Source of the DNA: Mycobacterium kiyosense
GTDB taxonomy: Bacteria; Actinomycetota; Actinomycetes; Mycobacteriales; Mycobacteriaceae
DNA: 64,000 bases
Direction: 5' to 3'
NCBI GenBank assembly: GCA_021654635.1
Contig: AP025179.1
Span: 930,001-994,000 of the forward strand
Under the pieces are notes generated by a model. That model did no database searches. It saw nothing but the letters and a program-made list of their open reading frames with translations, and was not told the DNA's origin. Below are positions 45,105-56,100 of the stretch, piece after piece. The position numbers were made by a program, and so were the translations under genes. Each line of letters starts with the position of its first letter. The stretch's first letter is position 1.

Positions 45105-47731
45105 ATGCGGTCGCGGCGGGCGTTGCGGGTTCTCGTCGCAATCCTTGCGGTGCCGATCCTGTTCGTACCGCTGCTGGCGGGCCCGCCCACCGCGTACGAC
45201 GGCGAACCCACCATGGTCGGCAATCCAGTCGAGCACGTCGACACCCTGATCGGCACCGGGACCGGTGGCGCGGTGGTGGGCGAGATCAACGGATTCCCGG
45301 GGCGCTACCGTGCCGTTCGGCATGGTGCAGTACTCGCCGGACACGGTCAACAACTACGCGGGCTACGCCTACGACAATCCGCGGGCCACCGGGTTCAGCA
45401 TGACCCATGCATCGGTGGGTTGTCCTGCGTTCGGGGACATTTCGATGTTGCCGACCACCAGTGCCATCGGTTCGCAACCCTGGTACTCCTGGGAGCGGAT
45501 CGCGCACGACCGCACCGAAGTGGGCACGCCCGGTTACTACACGGTGCGGTTTCCCGACACGGGAGTCAAAAGCCGAACTCACCGCCGCCACCCACACCGG
45601 CATCGGCCGATTCAGCTACCCGCACGACGGCCGGCGGGCGCTGTTCCAGGTGCGTTCCGGTGCGTCGCTGGCCGGGACCTCCCGCGCGACCATCCAGATC
45701 GAGGAGGACAACACCACGATCACCGGGTGGGCCACCAGCGGATCGTTCTGCGACAAGTCCAACACCTACACCGTCTTCTTCGCGATGAAGTTCAATCAGC
45801 CGTTCCAGGCGTACGGCACCTGGGACGGCTACACGGTGACCGACGGTTCCCGCAACGCGAATTCCCCCTACAGCGGCGGATATGTCGAATTCCCCGCCGG
45901 TGCGGTGGTCGAGGTGCGAACCGCGATCTCCTACGTGGGCATCGAGGGTGCCCAGGCGAACCTCGCCGCCGAGGGTGCGACCAGCTTCGACGACATGCAC
46001 GCGGCTGCGGCCGCCGAATGGAACAGCGCACTCAAGCGCATCGCGATAGCCAGCCGCAATCCCAGCGATGTGCAGACCTTTTACAGCTGCCTGTACCGGT
46101 CGCTGTTGCACCCCAACACCTTCAACGACCACGACGGCCGCTACATCGGCTTCGACAACGTCATACACGTCGTGCCACAAGGACATACGCAATACGCCAA
46201 CTTTTCTGACTGGGATACCTATCGCAGCCTGGCCGCCCTGCAGGCACTGATCTTCCCAGAACGCGCCAGCGACATGGCCCAGTCGCTGGTCAACGACGCC
46301 GAGCAGAGCGGGGCGCTACCCCGGTGGGCGCTGGCGAACGCCGCGACCAGCCAGATGACCGGCGACAGCGTGGTTCCGCTCATCGTGGGCTTCTACATGT
46401 TCGGGGCCAAGGATTTCGATACCCGGGCGGCGCTGGGCTACATGGTCGATGCGGCAACGAGTGGCGGTGCCGGACGCAACGGATACGTGGAGCGGCCCGG
46501 AATCGATACCTATCTACGGCTGGGCTACGCGCCGCAGCTGCCCGAATTCGGGCCCGGCGCCTCGGTCACCCTGGAATGGTCGCTCGCCGACTTCACCATC
46601 GGCCGATTCGCCGACGCACTGGGCGACTCCGCCACCGCCGCGGAATTTCAGCGCCGATCCCAGTATTGGCAGAACCTGTTCAATCCCACAACCCGGTACA
46701 TCTCGCCGCGCGGCCCGAACGGATTTTTCCGCACCGGGCCGGGATTCGTGGAAAACCACTCGGGATTCGGCCAATTCGGTTACGACGAGGGCAATGCCGA
46801 GCAGTATCTGTGGTGGGTGCCCCACAACGTGGCCGGGTTGGCTACCGCGCTGGGCGGTCGCAGCGCTGCCGCACAGCGGCTCGACCGGTTCACCAAGCGC
46901 CTCAACGTGGGGCCGAACAAGCCCTACCTGTGGGCGGGCAACGAGCCGGGTTTCGGCGTGCCGTGGTTGTACAACTACTTCGGTCAACCCTGGCAGACCC
47001 AGCGCACCGTCGACCGGGTGCGCGGCCTGTTCGCCCCGAGCCCCGACGGCGCTCCGGGCAACGACGATCTCGGAGCGCTGTCCAGCTGGTATGTCTGGGC
47101 GGCGCTGGGCCTGTATCCGAGCACCCCGGGCACTCCGATCCTGACGGTCGCCACACCGCTGTTCGACCGCGCTGAAATCGCCCTTCCGGCAGGTAAATTC
47201 ATCCGGATCACCGCGCCCGGGGCCTCCGGTGTCAACCGGTTGAAGTACATCAGGAGCCTCAGCATCGACGGGCAACCCACCGATCGCACCTACCTGCCCG
47301 AATCGATCATCCGCACCGGCGGTGATCTCGCCTTCATGCTGGCGGGGCGACCCGACAAATCCTGGGGCACCGCCGAGTCCTCGGCGCCGCCGTCTTTCCA
47401 GGCGGGTAGCGCGGCGGTGACCAGCAACGTCGCCCAACCGGTACTGGCCATCGCGCCGGGGACGACGGGAACCGTCGAACTCGACTTGCAGCGGATGATC
47501 GACGGCCCCGCCGGCTACACAGTCTCCGGCGCCGTAGCAGCGGGCGGAGTCACGGTGGCGCCGGTATCCGGGCAGTTCGGCGACGACGGTTCAGCCACCG
47601 TCGACGTCGCGATCACAGTGGCATCGTCGGTGCCCGACGACCAATACCCGGTCTATCTGACGACCACCGTGGACGGCAGCAGAAGTCGCGCCGTAGTCGT
47701 CCTGGTGACCCGCCCGTCGTTCGATGAATAG
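45105..47731 (+). pseudogene. GH92-type exported alpha-mannosidase (Rv0584 homologue), two frameshifts as sequenced
   Basis: The coding region spans three frames. Frame one (ATG 45105) gives a signal peptide ([19 protein letters not shown]) and [11 protein letters not shown]. After INGFPG it shifts at the G run 45299-45302 to [20 protein letters not shown]. After DTGVK it shifts again at the A run 45568-45571 to [16 protein letters not shown], which continues to the stop. Removing one base at each run gives a full-length product of about 874 residues, close to the 877 I recall for Rv0584. The PFGMVQ-SPDT, GFS-TH and W-NYFGQPW blocks fit family GH92 alpha-1,2-mannosidases. Rv0584 is between lpqN and Rv0585c, as here. 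Confidence 0.87.
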
Positions 47732-47740
47732 CTGAGCCGC

Positions 47741-50122
47741 TCAGACCATTTCGTTCTTGGTGAGCCAGCGCATCACCGGCCATCCGATGAACACCGGCAG
47801 CCAGCAGGTGAGCACCCGGTACAGCAGCACCGACGGCACCCCGATGGCCGCGGGCACCCCGAACGCGGCGAGTCCACCGATGAGTGCGGCCTCCACCGCT
47901 CCGACGCCACCCGGGGTGGGGGCAGCCGAGGCCAGCGTCCCGCCCACCATCGTCACCACCGTGACGGTGACGAACGTGGTACCCCCGCCGAACGCTTCGA
48001 CGCTGGCCCACAACGCCAGCGCGGCGCCGAGAGTCGTTCCGGCACTTCCCAATACGATCAGCGCGAGTCGTTTCGGCTCCTTGGCCAACTCGACGAGGTC
48101 GTTGCTGACCTCCTTCAGTTTGGGCTGCACCTCGGTGGCCAACCAGCGACGCAGGTTGGGCACGAACAAGAAAGTGCCGACGATGCCCAGTGCGACCCCG
48201 GCGATCAGGTACAGCACGGTGGCATTCGGCACGAAGTGCGACAGGTCGGTCGAGGTTCCTGCGACCGCGCTGAAAAAGATCAACAACGACAGGTGGACGA
48301 TCACCTGCACGGCTTGCTGCAATGCCACCGCGGCGGTGGCACGCAGCGCATTGAGGCCGCCCTTTTGCAGGAAGCGCGTACTGAGAGCCAGGCCGCCCAC
48401 GCCGGCCGGGGTCGTGGTCGCCGCGAAAGTGTTCGCGATCTGCATGATGGTGAGCTTCCAGAAACTCACCAGCCCGTCGGCGCAAGCCCACAGCGCACCG
48501 GCCGCACCGACATAGGTCAACGCCGACACCGTCAAGCCCAGCAGCGCCCACCACCAGTTCGCATTGCGGAGTTCGGAGAAGAACGTCGGCACGGTGCTGA
48601 TGAACGGGTACGCGACATAGACCAGGGCTCCGATCAGCACCAGCTGAATGACCTGGCTACGGCTGAACCGGGTGATCGTCTCGTCTTTGATCTGGTCGGC
48701 ACCGGTCTGGCGCTTGACCTCTGCACGGGCATCGGCGATCACCGCTTTGGCATTGGGCACCTGTGCCCGGATCCGTTTGGGCACAGCGGATTTCGTGAGA
48801 CGCCGGGAGGCGTCGAGGATGGTGGGCTTGCCGAACGCGTCGATCGCGGCGGCCACCGCGGCCTGCGCGTCGTACAACGCCGAAGTGGTCACCAGCAGGT
48901 GGGCGATGTCGGACTGCAGCTGGGCGTCGGTGGCGCCGTATTCGGCAGCGCCGAAACCACCGAACAAAACTCGGCCCTCGGCGACGGTGATCTCGTGGCA
49001 GCGCAGGTCGCCGTGGGAGACCTGGTGGTCGTTGAGGGTCCGCAGCGTCTTCCACACCTCCGACACCGGCGTCTGGGCAGCGCACTCGTCCAGCGGGATG
49101 CCCTGAACGGGGTTGTGCGCGTACAACGTCCAGCCGCGGTCGAGCGCGGCCATCGCGATCGTGGCGGAATTGGCGACGCCGATGTCGCCAATCGCGATGG
49201 CCATCAGCGCCCGGTGCTCGACGGCACGGCGCAGCGAGGTCTGCAGGGGAGCGGTCTCCGATCCGCGCAGCCGCAACTTCCACCAGAGCTGGCGCAGGGC
49301 GCCGCCGCTGCGTTGATGCGGTCCGTACAGTTCGACGGTCGCGGTGGCCTCGGGATCGGTGGATTCGGCCGACAGCACCAGCGGTCCGGGGCCACCGGGC
49401 CGAACCACCAGCAGCCTGGACGCCAGAAATCCGCGCTTGGCCAGCGCGCGGACCGCGCCGTCCAGCGGCACCTCGAGTGCCGGAGTTCCGACGACGAGCA
49501 CCACGAATGCGCCGACGAACCAGCCCACCGCCAGTCCGACCACGGCGCGGGCCGGGACGATGGCGCTGACCACCAGGTGGATCGGCACGAAGGCCAGCAG
49601 CAGACCCCACCACCAGTGCCGCCAGCGGGCCGGCAGCCACGGCCCCGACACCGTCAGCACCGCCGCAAGCATCGCGATCCACCGGGGATCGTCCAGAAAC
49701 TGGGCGGGCAGCGTGCTGAGTTTGTCGGATAGGTCGAAGTGCCAGCGCGGCGCGGCGATCCGGTTGCTGCTGATCGACAGCGGCAGGAAGGCCATCAACC
49801 CGGCCGCCGCGTACGCGGCGAGCAGCTTCCACTGCCGGGAAACGATCAGTCCGATCAGGATCACGAACGGCAGCGCCAGGATCGCGGTGCCGTACACCAG
49901 GTACACCAGATCGGCCTGGTTGGGGCTGAGCACGCCCACGATCTCGGAGATGGACTTCTCCAGGGCCACCCACCGCGGCCGGGTGATCAGCGAACTGGTC
50001 ACCACGGCTATCAGTGCCACCGTTGCCAGCGCCAGCCGGATGATGTCGTTGGTCCGCCGGGTGAGTGGTTGCAGCAAGTTGCCGGACACGGTGATGTCGC
50101 GACCGTCAACTCGCATGTGCAC
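47741..50122 (-). CDS. Large integral membrane protein with flippase-like domain and embedded kinase-like segment (Rv0585c)
   Basis: The 793-residue protein has an N-terminal set of about six membrane helices (residues 28-230), then a cytosolic segment of about 270 residues, then a second membrane domain (about 500-785) of the lysylphosphatidylglycerol synthase/UPF0104 flippase type (TTPAGVGGLALSTRFLQKGG, APTPGGVGAVEAALIGGLAA). The cytosolic segment has kinase-like VSHGDLRCHEI and, 8 residues later, FGGFGAAEYG where DFG is expected. Size and position match Rv0585c. It may move or modify an envelope lipid or glycan; the actual cargo is unknown. Confidence 0.85.
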   Translation of the reverse strand: MHMRVDGRDITVSGNLLQPLTRRTNDIIRLALATVALIAVVTSSLITRPRWVALEKSISEIVGVLSPNQADLVYLVYGTAILALPFVILIGLIVSRQWKLLAAYAAAGLMAFLPLSISSNRIAAPRWHFDLSDKLSTLPAQFLDDPRWIAMLAAVLTVSGPWLPARWRHWWWGLLLAFVPIHLVVSAIVPARAVVGLAVGWFVGAFVVLVVGTPALEVPLDGAVRALAKRGFLASRLLVVRPGGPGPLVLSAESTDPEATATVELYGPHQRSGGALRQLWWKLRLRGSETAPLQTSLRRAVEHRALMAIAIGDIGVANSATIAMAALDRGWTLYAHNPVQGIPLDECAAQTPVSEVWKTLRTLNDHQVSHGDLRCHEITVAEGRVLFGGFGAAEYGATDAQLQSDIAHLLVTTSALYDAQAAVAAAIDAFGKPTILDASRRLTKSAVPKRIRAQVPNAKAVIADARAEVKRQTGADQIKDETITRFSRSQVIQLVLIGALVYVAYPFISTVPTFFSELRNANWWWALLGLTVSALTYVGAAGALWACADGLVSFWKLTIMQIANTFAATTTPAGVGGLALSTRFLQKGGLNALRATAAVALQQAVQVIVHLSLLIFFSAVAGTSTDLSHFVPNATVLYLIAGVALGIVGTFLFVPNLRRWLATEVQPKLKEVSNDLVELAKEPKRLALIVLGSAGTTLGAALALWASVEAFGGGTTFVTVTVVTMVGGTLASAAPTPGGVGAVEAALIGGLAAFGVPAAIGVPSVLLYRVLTCWLPVFIGWPVMRWLTKNEMV

Positions 50123-50260
50123 GGGTCGTCCTTCGGGGTCCTTCGGATCGGTTGCGCGTGCCGGCGTCGGCTGTTCTACGACAACTTAACGTGCCGACCT
50201 CCGCCGATCCTGCTCAAGTAGGGTCGGCACGGATGTGTCCTGCGACGAGGAGGGCTGGGC

Positions 50261-51214
50261 GTGGCGCGCAGCGATGGCGACAGTTGGGAGATCACCGAAA
50301 GCGTGGGGGCGACCGCGCTGGGGGTGGCCGCGGGCCGGGCCGCCGAGACCGAGAGTGAAAATCCGCTGATCAGCGACCCTTTTGCCCGCGTATTTCTGGA
50401 TGCCGCCGGTGATGGGGTGTGGAACTGGTTCGCGACCGTGGAGCTGCCCGACGAGGTGCTCGAGGCCGAGCCGCAGTTGCCCCAGCAGATGCAGTCGATG
50501 GTGGACTACATGGCGTGTCGGACCGCGTTCTTCGACGGCTTTTTCCTCGACGCCGCCCGCGCCGGGGTGCACCAGGCGGTGATCCTGGCCGCCGGACTGG
50601 ACTCGCGGGCGTGGCGGTTGCCTTGGCCCGACGGCGTCACGGTGTACGAACTCGACCAGGCCAAGGTGCTGGATTTCAAGGTGTCCACGCTGGCCGATCA
50701 TCCGTCGGGCGGCGCTGCCGCACCGTCCTGCCACCGCGTCGGTGTCGCGGTGGACCTGCGCGAGGACTGGCCTGCCGCGCTGCGGCAGGCCGGGTTCGAC
50801 GCCTCAGCTCCGAGCGCGTGGTCGGTCGAGGGTCTGCTGCCGTATCTACCGGCCGCGGCGCACGAGTTGCTGTTCGAGCGCATTCATGCGCTAGCCGCCG
50901 CGGGCAGTCGGATCGCGGTGGAGGCGCCCGGCCCCGACTGGATGGACCCGGATCTGCTGGCGCGGCGGCAGGAGCGAATGCAGCGGCTGCGTGAGCTGAT
51001 CGCCGAGGCGGACCCGGATCGGGAGATGCCCGCCACCCAGGAACTGTGGTACTTCGAGGAGCGCGAAGACGTCGGCGCCTGGCTGAGCCGACACGGGTGG
51101 AACGCGAATGTGACTCCGGCCGATGAACTGATGGCTGGTTACGGTCGCGGAGTCCCCGACGGGGTCGAGGACACCACGCCGCGCACGCTGTTCGTCTCGG
51201 CGGTGCGCTCGTAG
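50261..51214 (+). CDS. SAM-dependent methyltransferase, mycobacterial TIGR00027 family
   Basis: The 317-residue protein has the family blocks [20 protein letters not shown] at the N-terminus, [26 protein letters not shown], the SAM site [16 protein letters not shown] (near residues 106-121), and FVSAVRS at the end. M. tuberculosis has more than ten paralogues of this family, putatively acting on O-methylated lipids or sugars; most are uncharacterised. It starts at GTG 50261, about 138 bp from the divergent Rv0585c homologue. It lies in a segment where synteny with M. tuberculosis is broken. Confidence 0.9.
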   Translation: MARSDGDSWEITESVGATALGVAAGRAAETESENPLISDPFARVFLDAAGDGVWNWFATVELPDEVLEAEPQLPQQMQSMVDYMACRTAFFDGFFLDAARAGVHQAVILAAGLDSRAWRLPWPDGVTVYELDQAKVLDFKVSTLADHPSGGAAAPSCHRVGVAVDLREDWPAALRQAGFDASAPSAWSVEGLLPYLPAAAHELLFERIHALAAAGSRIAVEAPGPDWMDPDLLARRQERMQRLRELIAEADPDREMPATQELWYFEEREDVGAWLSRHGWNANVTPADELMAGYGRGVPDGVEDTTPRTLFVSAVRS

Positions 51215-51220
51215 CCGCCG

Positions 51221-52492
51221 CTAGGCCACGCTGCCCTTGACCAGACTGCCGCCCTTGATGATGGCGCTGAACGTCTCGGCGGGCCGGGTGATCAGGGAGA
51301 TGTCGGCGACCGGGTCGCCGTCGACCAGGATCAGGTCGGCCAGGGCTGCTGCGGCCACCACTCCCAGCTGTCCCGGGTAGGGGTTGCGCGGCCCGGACAT
51401 GGCCAGCAGCTGAGCGTTGTGAAATGTCGCCTGCTGCAACACTTCTGCCGGTGTGAACCATCGGGTCAGCTTGGCCAGCTGAGCGCCCTGGCGCGTCGCG
51501 AGGTGTGCGTCGAACAAGGTGTCGGTGCCGAACGCAATCTTGACTTTGTGCTTGATCGCGAGTTCGTAGGCGCGGTCGGTGCCGGCAACCATCTGTTTGA
51601 ACTTGGGGAGGCTGGCCGGGGGCAAGGGGGTCGCGTCTTCGTCGTCGAGGAACGGCTGCAGGCACCACCAGATGTCCTTTTCGGCAAGCATCGCGACCGT
51701 CTCCTCGTCGAGCAGTTGGCCGTGCTCGATACACCGGACTCCGGCCGCCACCGCGGTGCGGACAGCTCGCGGGGTATAGGCGTGCACCGTGACGTAGGTT
51801 CCCCAGTTCTCGGCGGCCTCCACCGCCGCACGCATTTCGGCGAGGGTGAACTGGGAGACGTCGAGCGGGTCGTAGCTCGACGCGACGCCGCCGCCGGCCA
51901 TCAGCTTCACCTGAGATGCACCGCGGCGCAGCACTTCTCGCGCGCCGCGCAGCACTTCGGCCTCACCGTCGGCGATGACCGCCGCACCGACGATCTCGGT
52001 GTAGCTCAGGTGGCCGCAGATGCCGCGCGGCACCTCGTTGGGCAGCCGGAAGTCGCCGTGCCCGCCGGATTGCGAGATGAAGGCCCCGGCCGGAAAGATG
52101 CGCGGCCCCAGGATCGCGCCCTCGTCGATGGCCTGCTTGATACCGAACACCGGGCCGCCCAGATCGCGGACGGTAGTGAACCCACGCAACAGCGTCTCCT
52201 CCGCGCTGACGACGGCTTTGGCGAAGACATAGCCGATCTCGCTGAGCTGCGCCATGATCGCCGGGATGGTGGTGAACGCGGCGTGCCAGTGCGCATCGAT
52301 CAGGCCCGGCAGTAGCGTCTTGCCGGTGCCGTCGATCGTTGGGCCGGTTGATGTTTCGGCTCCGTTGTCGGCAGTCGGGGTGACCGCGGCGATCAGACCG
52401 CCGCGGACCGTGACGTCCATAGGTTCGGTGATGCGGGCGTCGACGCTGTCGAAGACGTGGACGTTCGAGATGCGGAGGTCGTGCGTTTCCAT
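51221..52492 (-). CDS. Metal-dependent amidohydrolase (imidazolonepropionase/prolidase-like)
   Basis: The 423-residue enzyme has the metal motif LLPGLIDAHWHAAF (HxH, near residues 62-75), a Lys-containing strand SQVKLMAGGGV, His in VHAYT and CIEHG, and the Asp in AFGTDTLF. This is the binuclear amidohydrolase set. It would hydrolyse an amide, dipeptide or cyclic ureide. ATG 52492 has GAGGAG about 10 bp upstream and gives the family's usual start (METHDLRISNVHVFD); the longer frame to 52543 is not used. It is convergent with the methyltransferase, with a gap of 6 bp. Confidence 0.87.
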   Translation of the reverse strand: METHDLRISNVHVFDSVDARITEPMDVTVRGGLIAAVTPTADNGAETSTGPTIDGTGKTLLPGLIDAHWHAAFTTIPAIMAQLSEIGYVFAKAVVSAEETLLRGFTTVRDLGGPVFGIKQAIDEGAILGPRIFPAGAFISQSGGHGDFRLPNEVPRGICGHLSYTEIVGAAVIADGEAEVLRGAREVLRRGASQVKLMAGGGVASSYDPLDVSQFTLAEMRAAVEAAENWGTYVTVHAYTPRAVRTAVAAGVRCIEHGQLLDEETVAMLAEKDIWWCLQPFLDDEDATPLPPASLPKFKQMVAGTDRAYELAIKHKVKIAFGTDTLFDAHLATRQGAQLAKLTRWFTPAEVLQQATFHNAQLLAMSGPRNPYPGQLGVVAAAALADLILVDGDPVADISLITRPAETFSAIIKGGSLVKGSVA

Positions 52493-52575
52493 CCGGGACT
52501 CCTCGTCGAGACGCGGGAAACTGCCGTCGCTGGACGCCGCCAAGCATCCGTGGCCAGCCTAAAGAACGCGTCTGT

Positions 52576-53127
52576 TCATCGTGGAGGCGGTGGCGCGGGT
52601 GGGTACTGGCCATAGATTCCCCACGGCTCACCGGATAGGAACGCTTGGTGCTGGCCGTCGGCGCGGGCCGCGATCCTGGCCTGCTCCGCACGACGGTCGA
52701 GCGCGCGTTCGTAGGCCCGGTAGCCGAGATAGCCCAGGCCCGCCAGCGCCACCACCCCGAGGAACACCGCGGGATGGCTCACCGCCACGCCCAGCAGGAA
52801 CAGGCCGCCGAAGACGCCGGCGATGATCAGGCCGGTGTTCGACTGGCCCGCGACCCGGGGCCGGGACGGGCTGGCGATCGCCACGATCAGCCAGATGGGT
52901 AGCCACATGCCGCAGGTCAGCAACGTCAACACCAGGTGCAGGGCGTGGTTGGGACCACCGGTGAGCACCACAGGCGGTGGCGTGCCGACGTTGTTGTTGA
53001 TGATGATCGCCGGCGCGGGCGGGGGCGGCGGCTGACGGTAGGTCCACTGCCGGCCGTCGAAAAAGCGTTGTCCGGGCACGCCGGACGGATCCGGGTACCA
53101 GCCGGGAGAAGGTGTATTGCTGTGCAT
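52576..53127 (-). CDS. DUF2510 membrane protein of unknown function
   Basis: The 183-residue protein begins with the DUF2510 motif (GWYPDPSGVPGQRFFDGRQW, residues 9-28). A Pro/Ala-rich spacer follows, then three hydrophobic helices (LVLTLLTCGMWLPIWLIVAIA, then GLIIAGVFGGLFLLGVAVSH and FLGVVALAGLGYLGY) and a charged tail ending in Pro-rich sequence. DUF2510 is a short actinobacterial N-terminal module found on many membrane proteins; the function is unknown. ATG 53127 is used because the longer frame upstream is antisense to the start of the helicase. Confidence 0.8.
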   Translation of the reverse strand: MHSNTPSPGWYPDPSGVPGQRFFDGRQWTYRQPPPPPAPAIIINNNVGTPPPVVLTGGPNHALHLVLTLLTCGMWLPIWLIVAIASPSRPRVAGQSNTGLIIAGVFGGLFLLGVAVSHPAVFLGVVALAGLGYLGYRAYERALDRRAEQARIAARADGQHQAFLSGEPWGIYGQYPPAPPPPR

Positions 53128-53199
53128 GGTGCGAATGCTAGGACCAGGGTCCGACAGCCCCGATCGAGTCGACCGGTGGTCCGGTGATGTGTCGGTTCG

Positions 53200-56100
53200 A
53201 TGCGTTACGGTGCCGGCGTGGAGGAAGGTCTCTATGAATCGCTGGTGACCGAGCGGCTGAGCCGGGCGCTGGCCGCGCGTGCGGATCTCGAACCCGATAT
53301 CGGGCCGGTCGACGACGCCGAGCAGCCGCTCACGCTGACCAGGCATCTGACGCCGCTGATCGAGCGCTCGCTGCGCGCGTCCAGGACTGCGCAGGCGCGG
53401 GCCCGGTTGGTGGACAAAATCTTGGCCGCGCTTTCGGATCCCGCGGTGCTGGACGAGACGCTGCATCAAGACGACCCGGCCAGGATCGACCGACTCGAAT
53501 CCGTGGTGCGGGCGCACAAGCTCGGCGCGTCCCGCCCGGTGCGTCCGGTCACTCCGTTGTCGGATGCCGCGCTGATGACCAACGCCCGCAACGAGCCGAC
53601 GCTGGCCGCGGAGCTGCGGGCTGAACTAGCCAGCGCTGATCGGGTGGATCTGTTGTGTGCCTTCGTCAAATGGCAGGGGTTGCGGCTACTCGAGGACCAA
53701 CTGAACGAGCTGCGGCGCCGCAACGTGCCGGTGCGGGTGATCACGACAACCTATCTGGGGGCTACCGACGCGAAAGCCTTGGATGCGCTGGTTGACGACT
53801 TCGGTGCCGAGGTGCGCGTCAACTACGAAACGGACCGGACCCGTTTGCACGCCAAGGCCTGGCTACTGCGGCGAAACACCGGATTCGACACCGCGTACGT
53901 GGGCTCGAGCAATCTGTCGCACGCGGCGTTGGTGGACGGGTTGGAGTGGAATGTGCGGCTGTCGGCGATTGCGACGCCGCACTTGCTGGAAAAGTTTCGC
54001 GCTACCTTCGAATCATATTGGGAGAACTCGGAATTCGTCCATTATCAGCCGTCCGCCGATGGCGAGAAGTTGCGGCGTGCGCTTGACGTCGCCTCCGGGG
54101 CGCAATCGCGCGACCGGCTGACCGTCACGCTGTCCGGCCTGGATGTACAGCCCAAACCCTTTCAGGCCGAAATGCTGGAGGAGCTTGACGCAGAACGGGT
54201 TCTGCATGATCGTCACCGCAATCTGATCGTCGCGGCCACCGGAACCGGGAAGACCGTGGTTGCTGCGCTGGACTACCGGCGGCTCGCTCGAGACGTGCAC
54301 GGTCGCGACCTGAAGTTGCTGTTCGTCGCGCACCGCAAGGAGATCCTGACGCAAGCGCGTCGCATTTATCAGGAGGTACTGACAGATCCCACCTTCGGTG
54401 AGCTGCTCGTCGACGGCCAGGTCCCGGTGCGATGGCGTCAAGTGTTCGCCAGCATCCAATCACTGTCCGCCGAACGGCTTGCCAAGCTGGAACCAGAACA
54501 TTTCGACGTCGTCGTCGTCGACGAGTTCCACCATGCCGAGGCATCCTCGTACCGGCGTCTGCTCGATCATGTGAAACCGTTGGAACTACTCGGTCTAACG
54601 GCTACCCCTGAGCGCGGCGACGGCGTAGACGTACGCGAATTCTTCGACGGGCGGGTGGCCGCCGAGCTGCGACTCTGGGAGGCGCTGGAGCAGAACTTGC
54701 TCTGCCCGTTCCATTACTTCGGGATCCACGACGGTACGGATCTGGCAGACCTGCAATGGAAGCGCGGCGGCTACGACCTGGATGCGTTGAGCAATCTCTA
54801 CACCGGCAACGACGCGCGGACCCGCGTCGTGCTCAAGGAGTTGCGCGACAAGGTGTCCGACGTGGCGGCCATGCGGGCGCTGGGTTTCTGTGTGAGCGTC
54901 GACCACGCGCGCTACATGACGCAACGTTTTCTCGCAGCGGGGATCAAGGCCCGGGCGGTGTGGGCGCAGACCGGGCCTGCCGAACGCCGGGCGGCGCTGA
55001 CCGACCTGCGCAATCGGGAGATCAACGTGCTGTTCGCTGTTGATCTGTTCAACGAAGGACTGGACATTCCCGAGGTCGATACCGTGCTGTTCCTCCGGCC
55101 GACCGAGAGTGCCACGGTCTTCCTTCAGCAATTGGGCCGTGGTTTGCGGTTGACGCCGGGTAAGACGGTGCTCACCGCGCTGGATTTCGTCGGTAACCAA
55201 CGCCGGGAGTTCCGTTTCGATCAGCGGTTCCGTGCGCTGACCGGGTTGGGGCGAAAAGCTTTGGAACGCCAGATACAGAACGGGTTTCCGTTCTTGCCGT
55301 CAGGTAGCCAGATCGTGCTCGACCCGGTGGCGCAGAATCTGGTGCTGGAAAACATTCGTCAGCAACTCGCACCGCGCTCCGCCGCGTTGGTGTCCGAGAT
55401 CCGCTCTCATCCCAACGGCGAACTGTCTTCCTACCTGGACGAGTACGGACGCAGTCTCGAGGATCTGCTGCGACCGGGACGCTCATGGACGACGTTGTGC
55501 CGCGAAGCCGGCAAGCCGGTAGCCGCGCCAGGTCCACAGGAGCGCGTCCTGGTCAAACGGGTGCGAGCCGTTGCCCACGTCGACGACAGGCGACGCCGCG
55601 CTGCCTATCAGGCGATGTTAGGCGGTGAGACGCCGAGTCCCGCGGAAGAGCGTTTGGCGGAGATGCTGTTCTTCTCGCTATTTCCCGACGGCGGTGGCTT
55701 TCCAAGCGCCGCAGCAGGTCTCGCTGCGCTGCGGCAGGAGCCGGTCGCCGATGAGATGCGCCAAGTGATCGACATCGCCTTCGATGGTGCGCACCGCAGC
55801 ACATACCCGTTAGGCCAGTTCGTTCCCGAACTCGACCGAGTGCCACTGGCCGTGCATGCCAGCTACTCCCGAGAGGAGATACTCGCCGCGCTCGGGTTCG
55901 CGTCACTGCGTCGCACCCCGAGCACCATGCGCGAGGGTGTCGCCTGGTGTGAATCGGCGCGCACCGATGCATTCCTGATCACGTTGAAGAAGAGTGAAAC
56001 GGATTATTCTCCGACGACGATGTACCGCGACTTCGCGCTGAACCAGCAGCTATTTCACTGGGAATCGCAGTCCACCACCACTTCGGCGTCGCCGACCGGG

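Noticed and set aside
45105..45604. A separate small secreted protein before the mannosidase
   Set aside because: The signal peptide and the IGTG motif belong to the mannosidase N-terminus. The frame breaks within conserved GH92 blocks at homopolymers.
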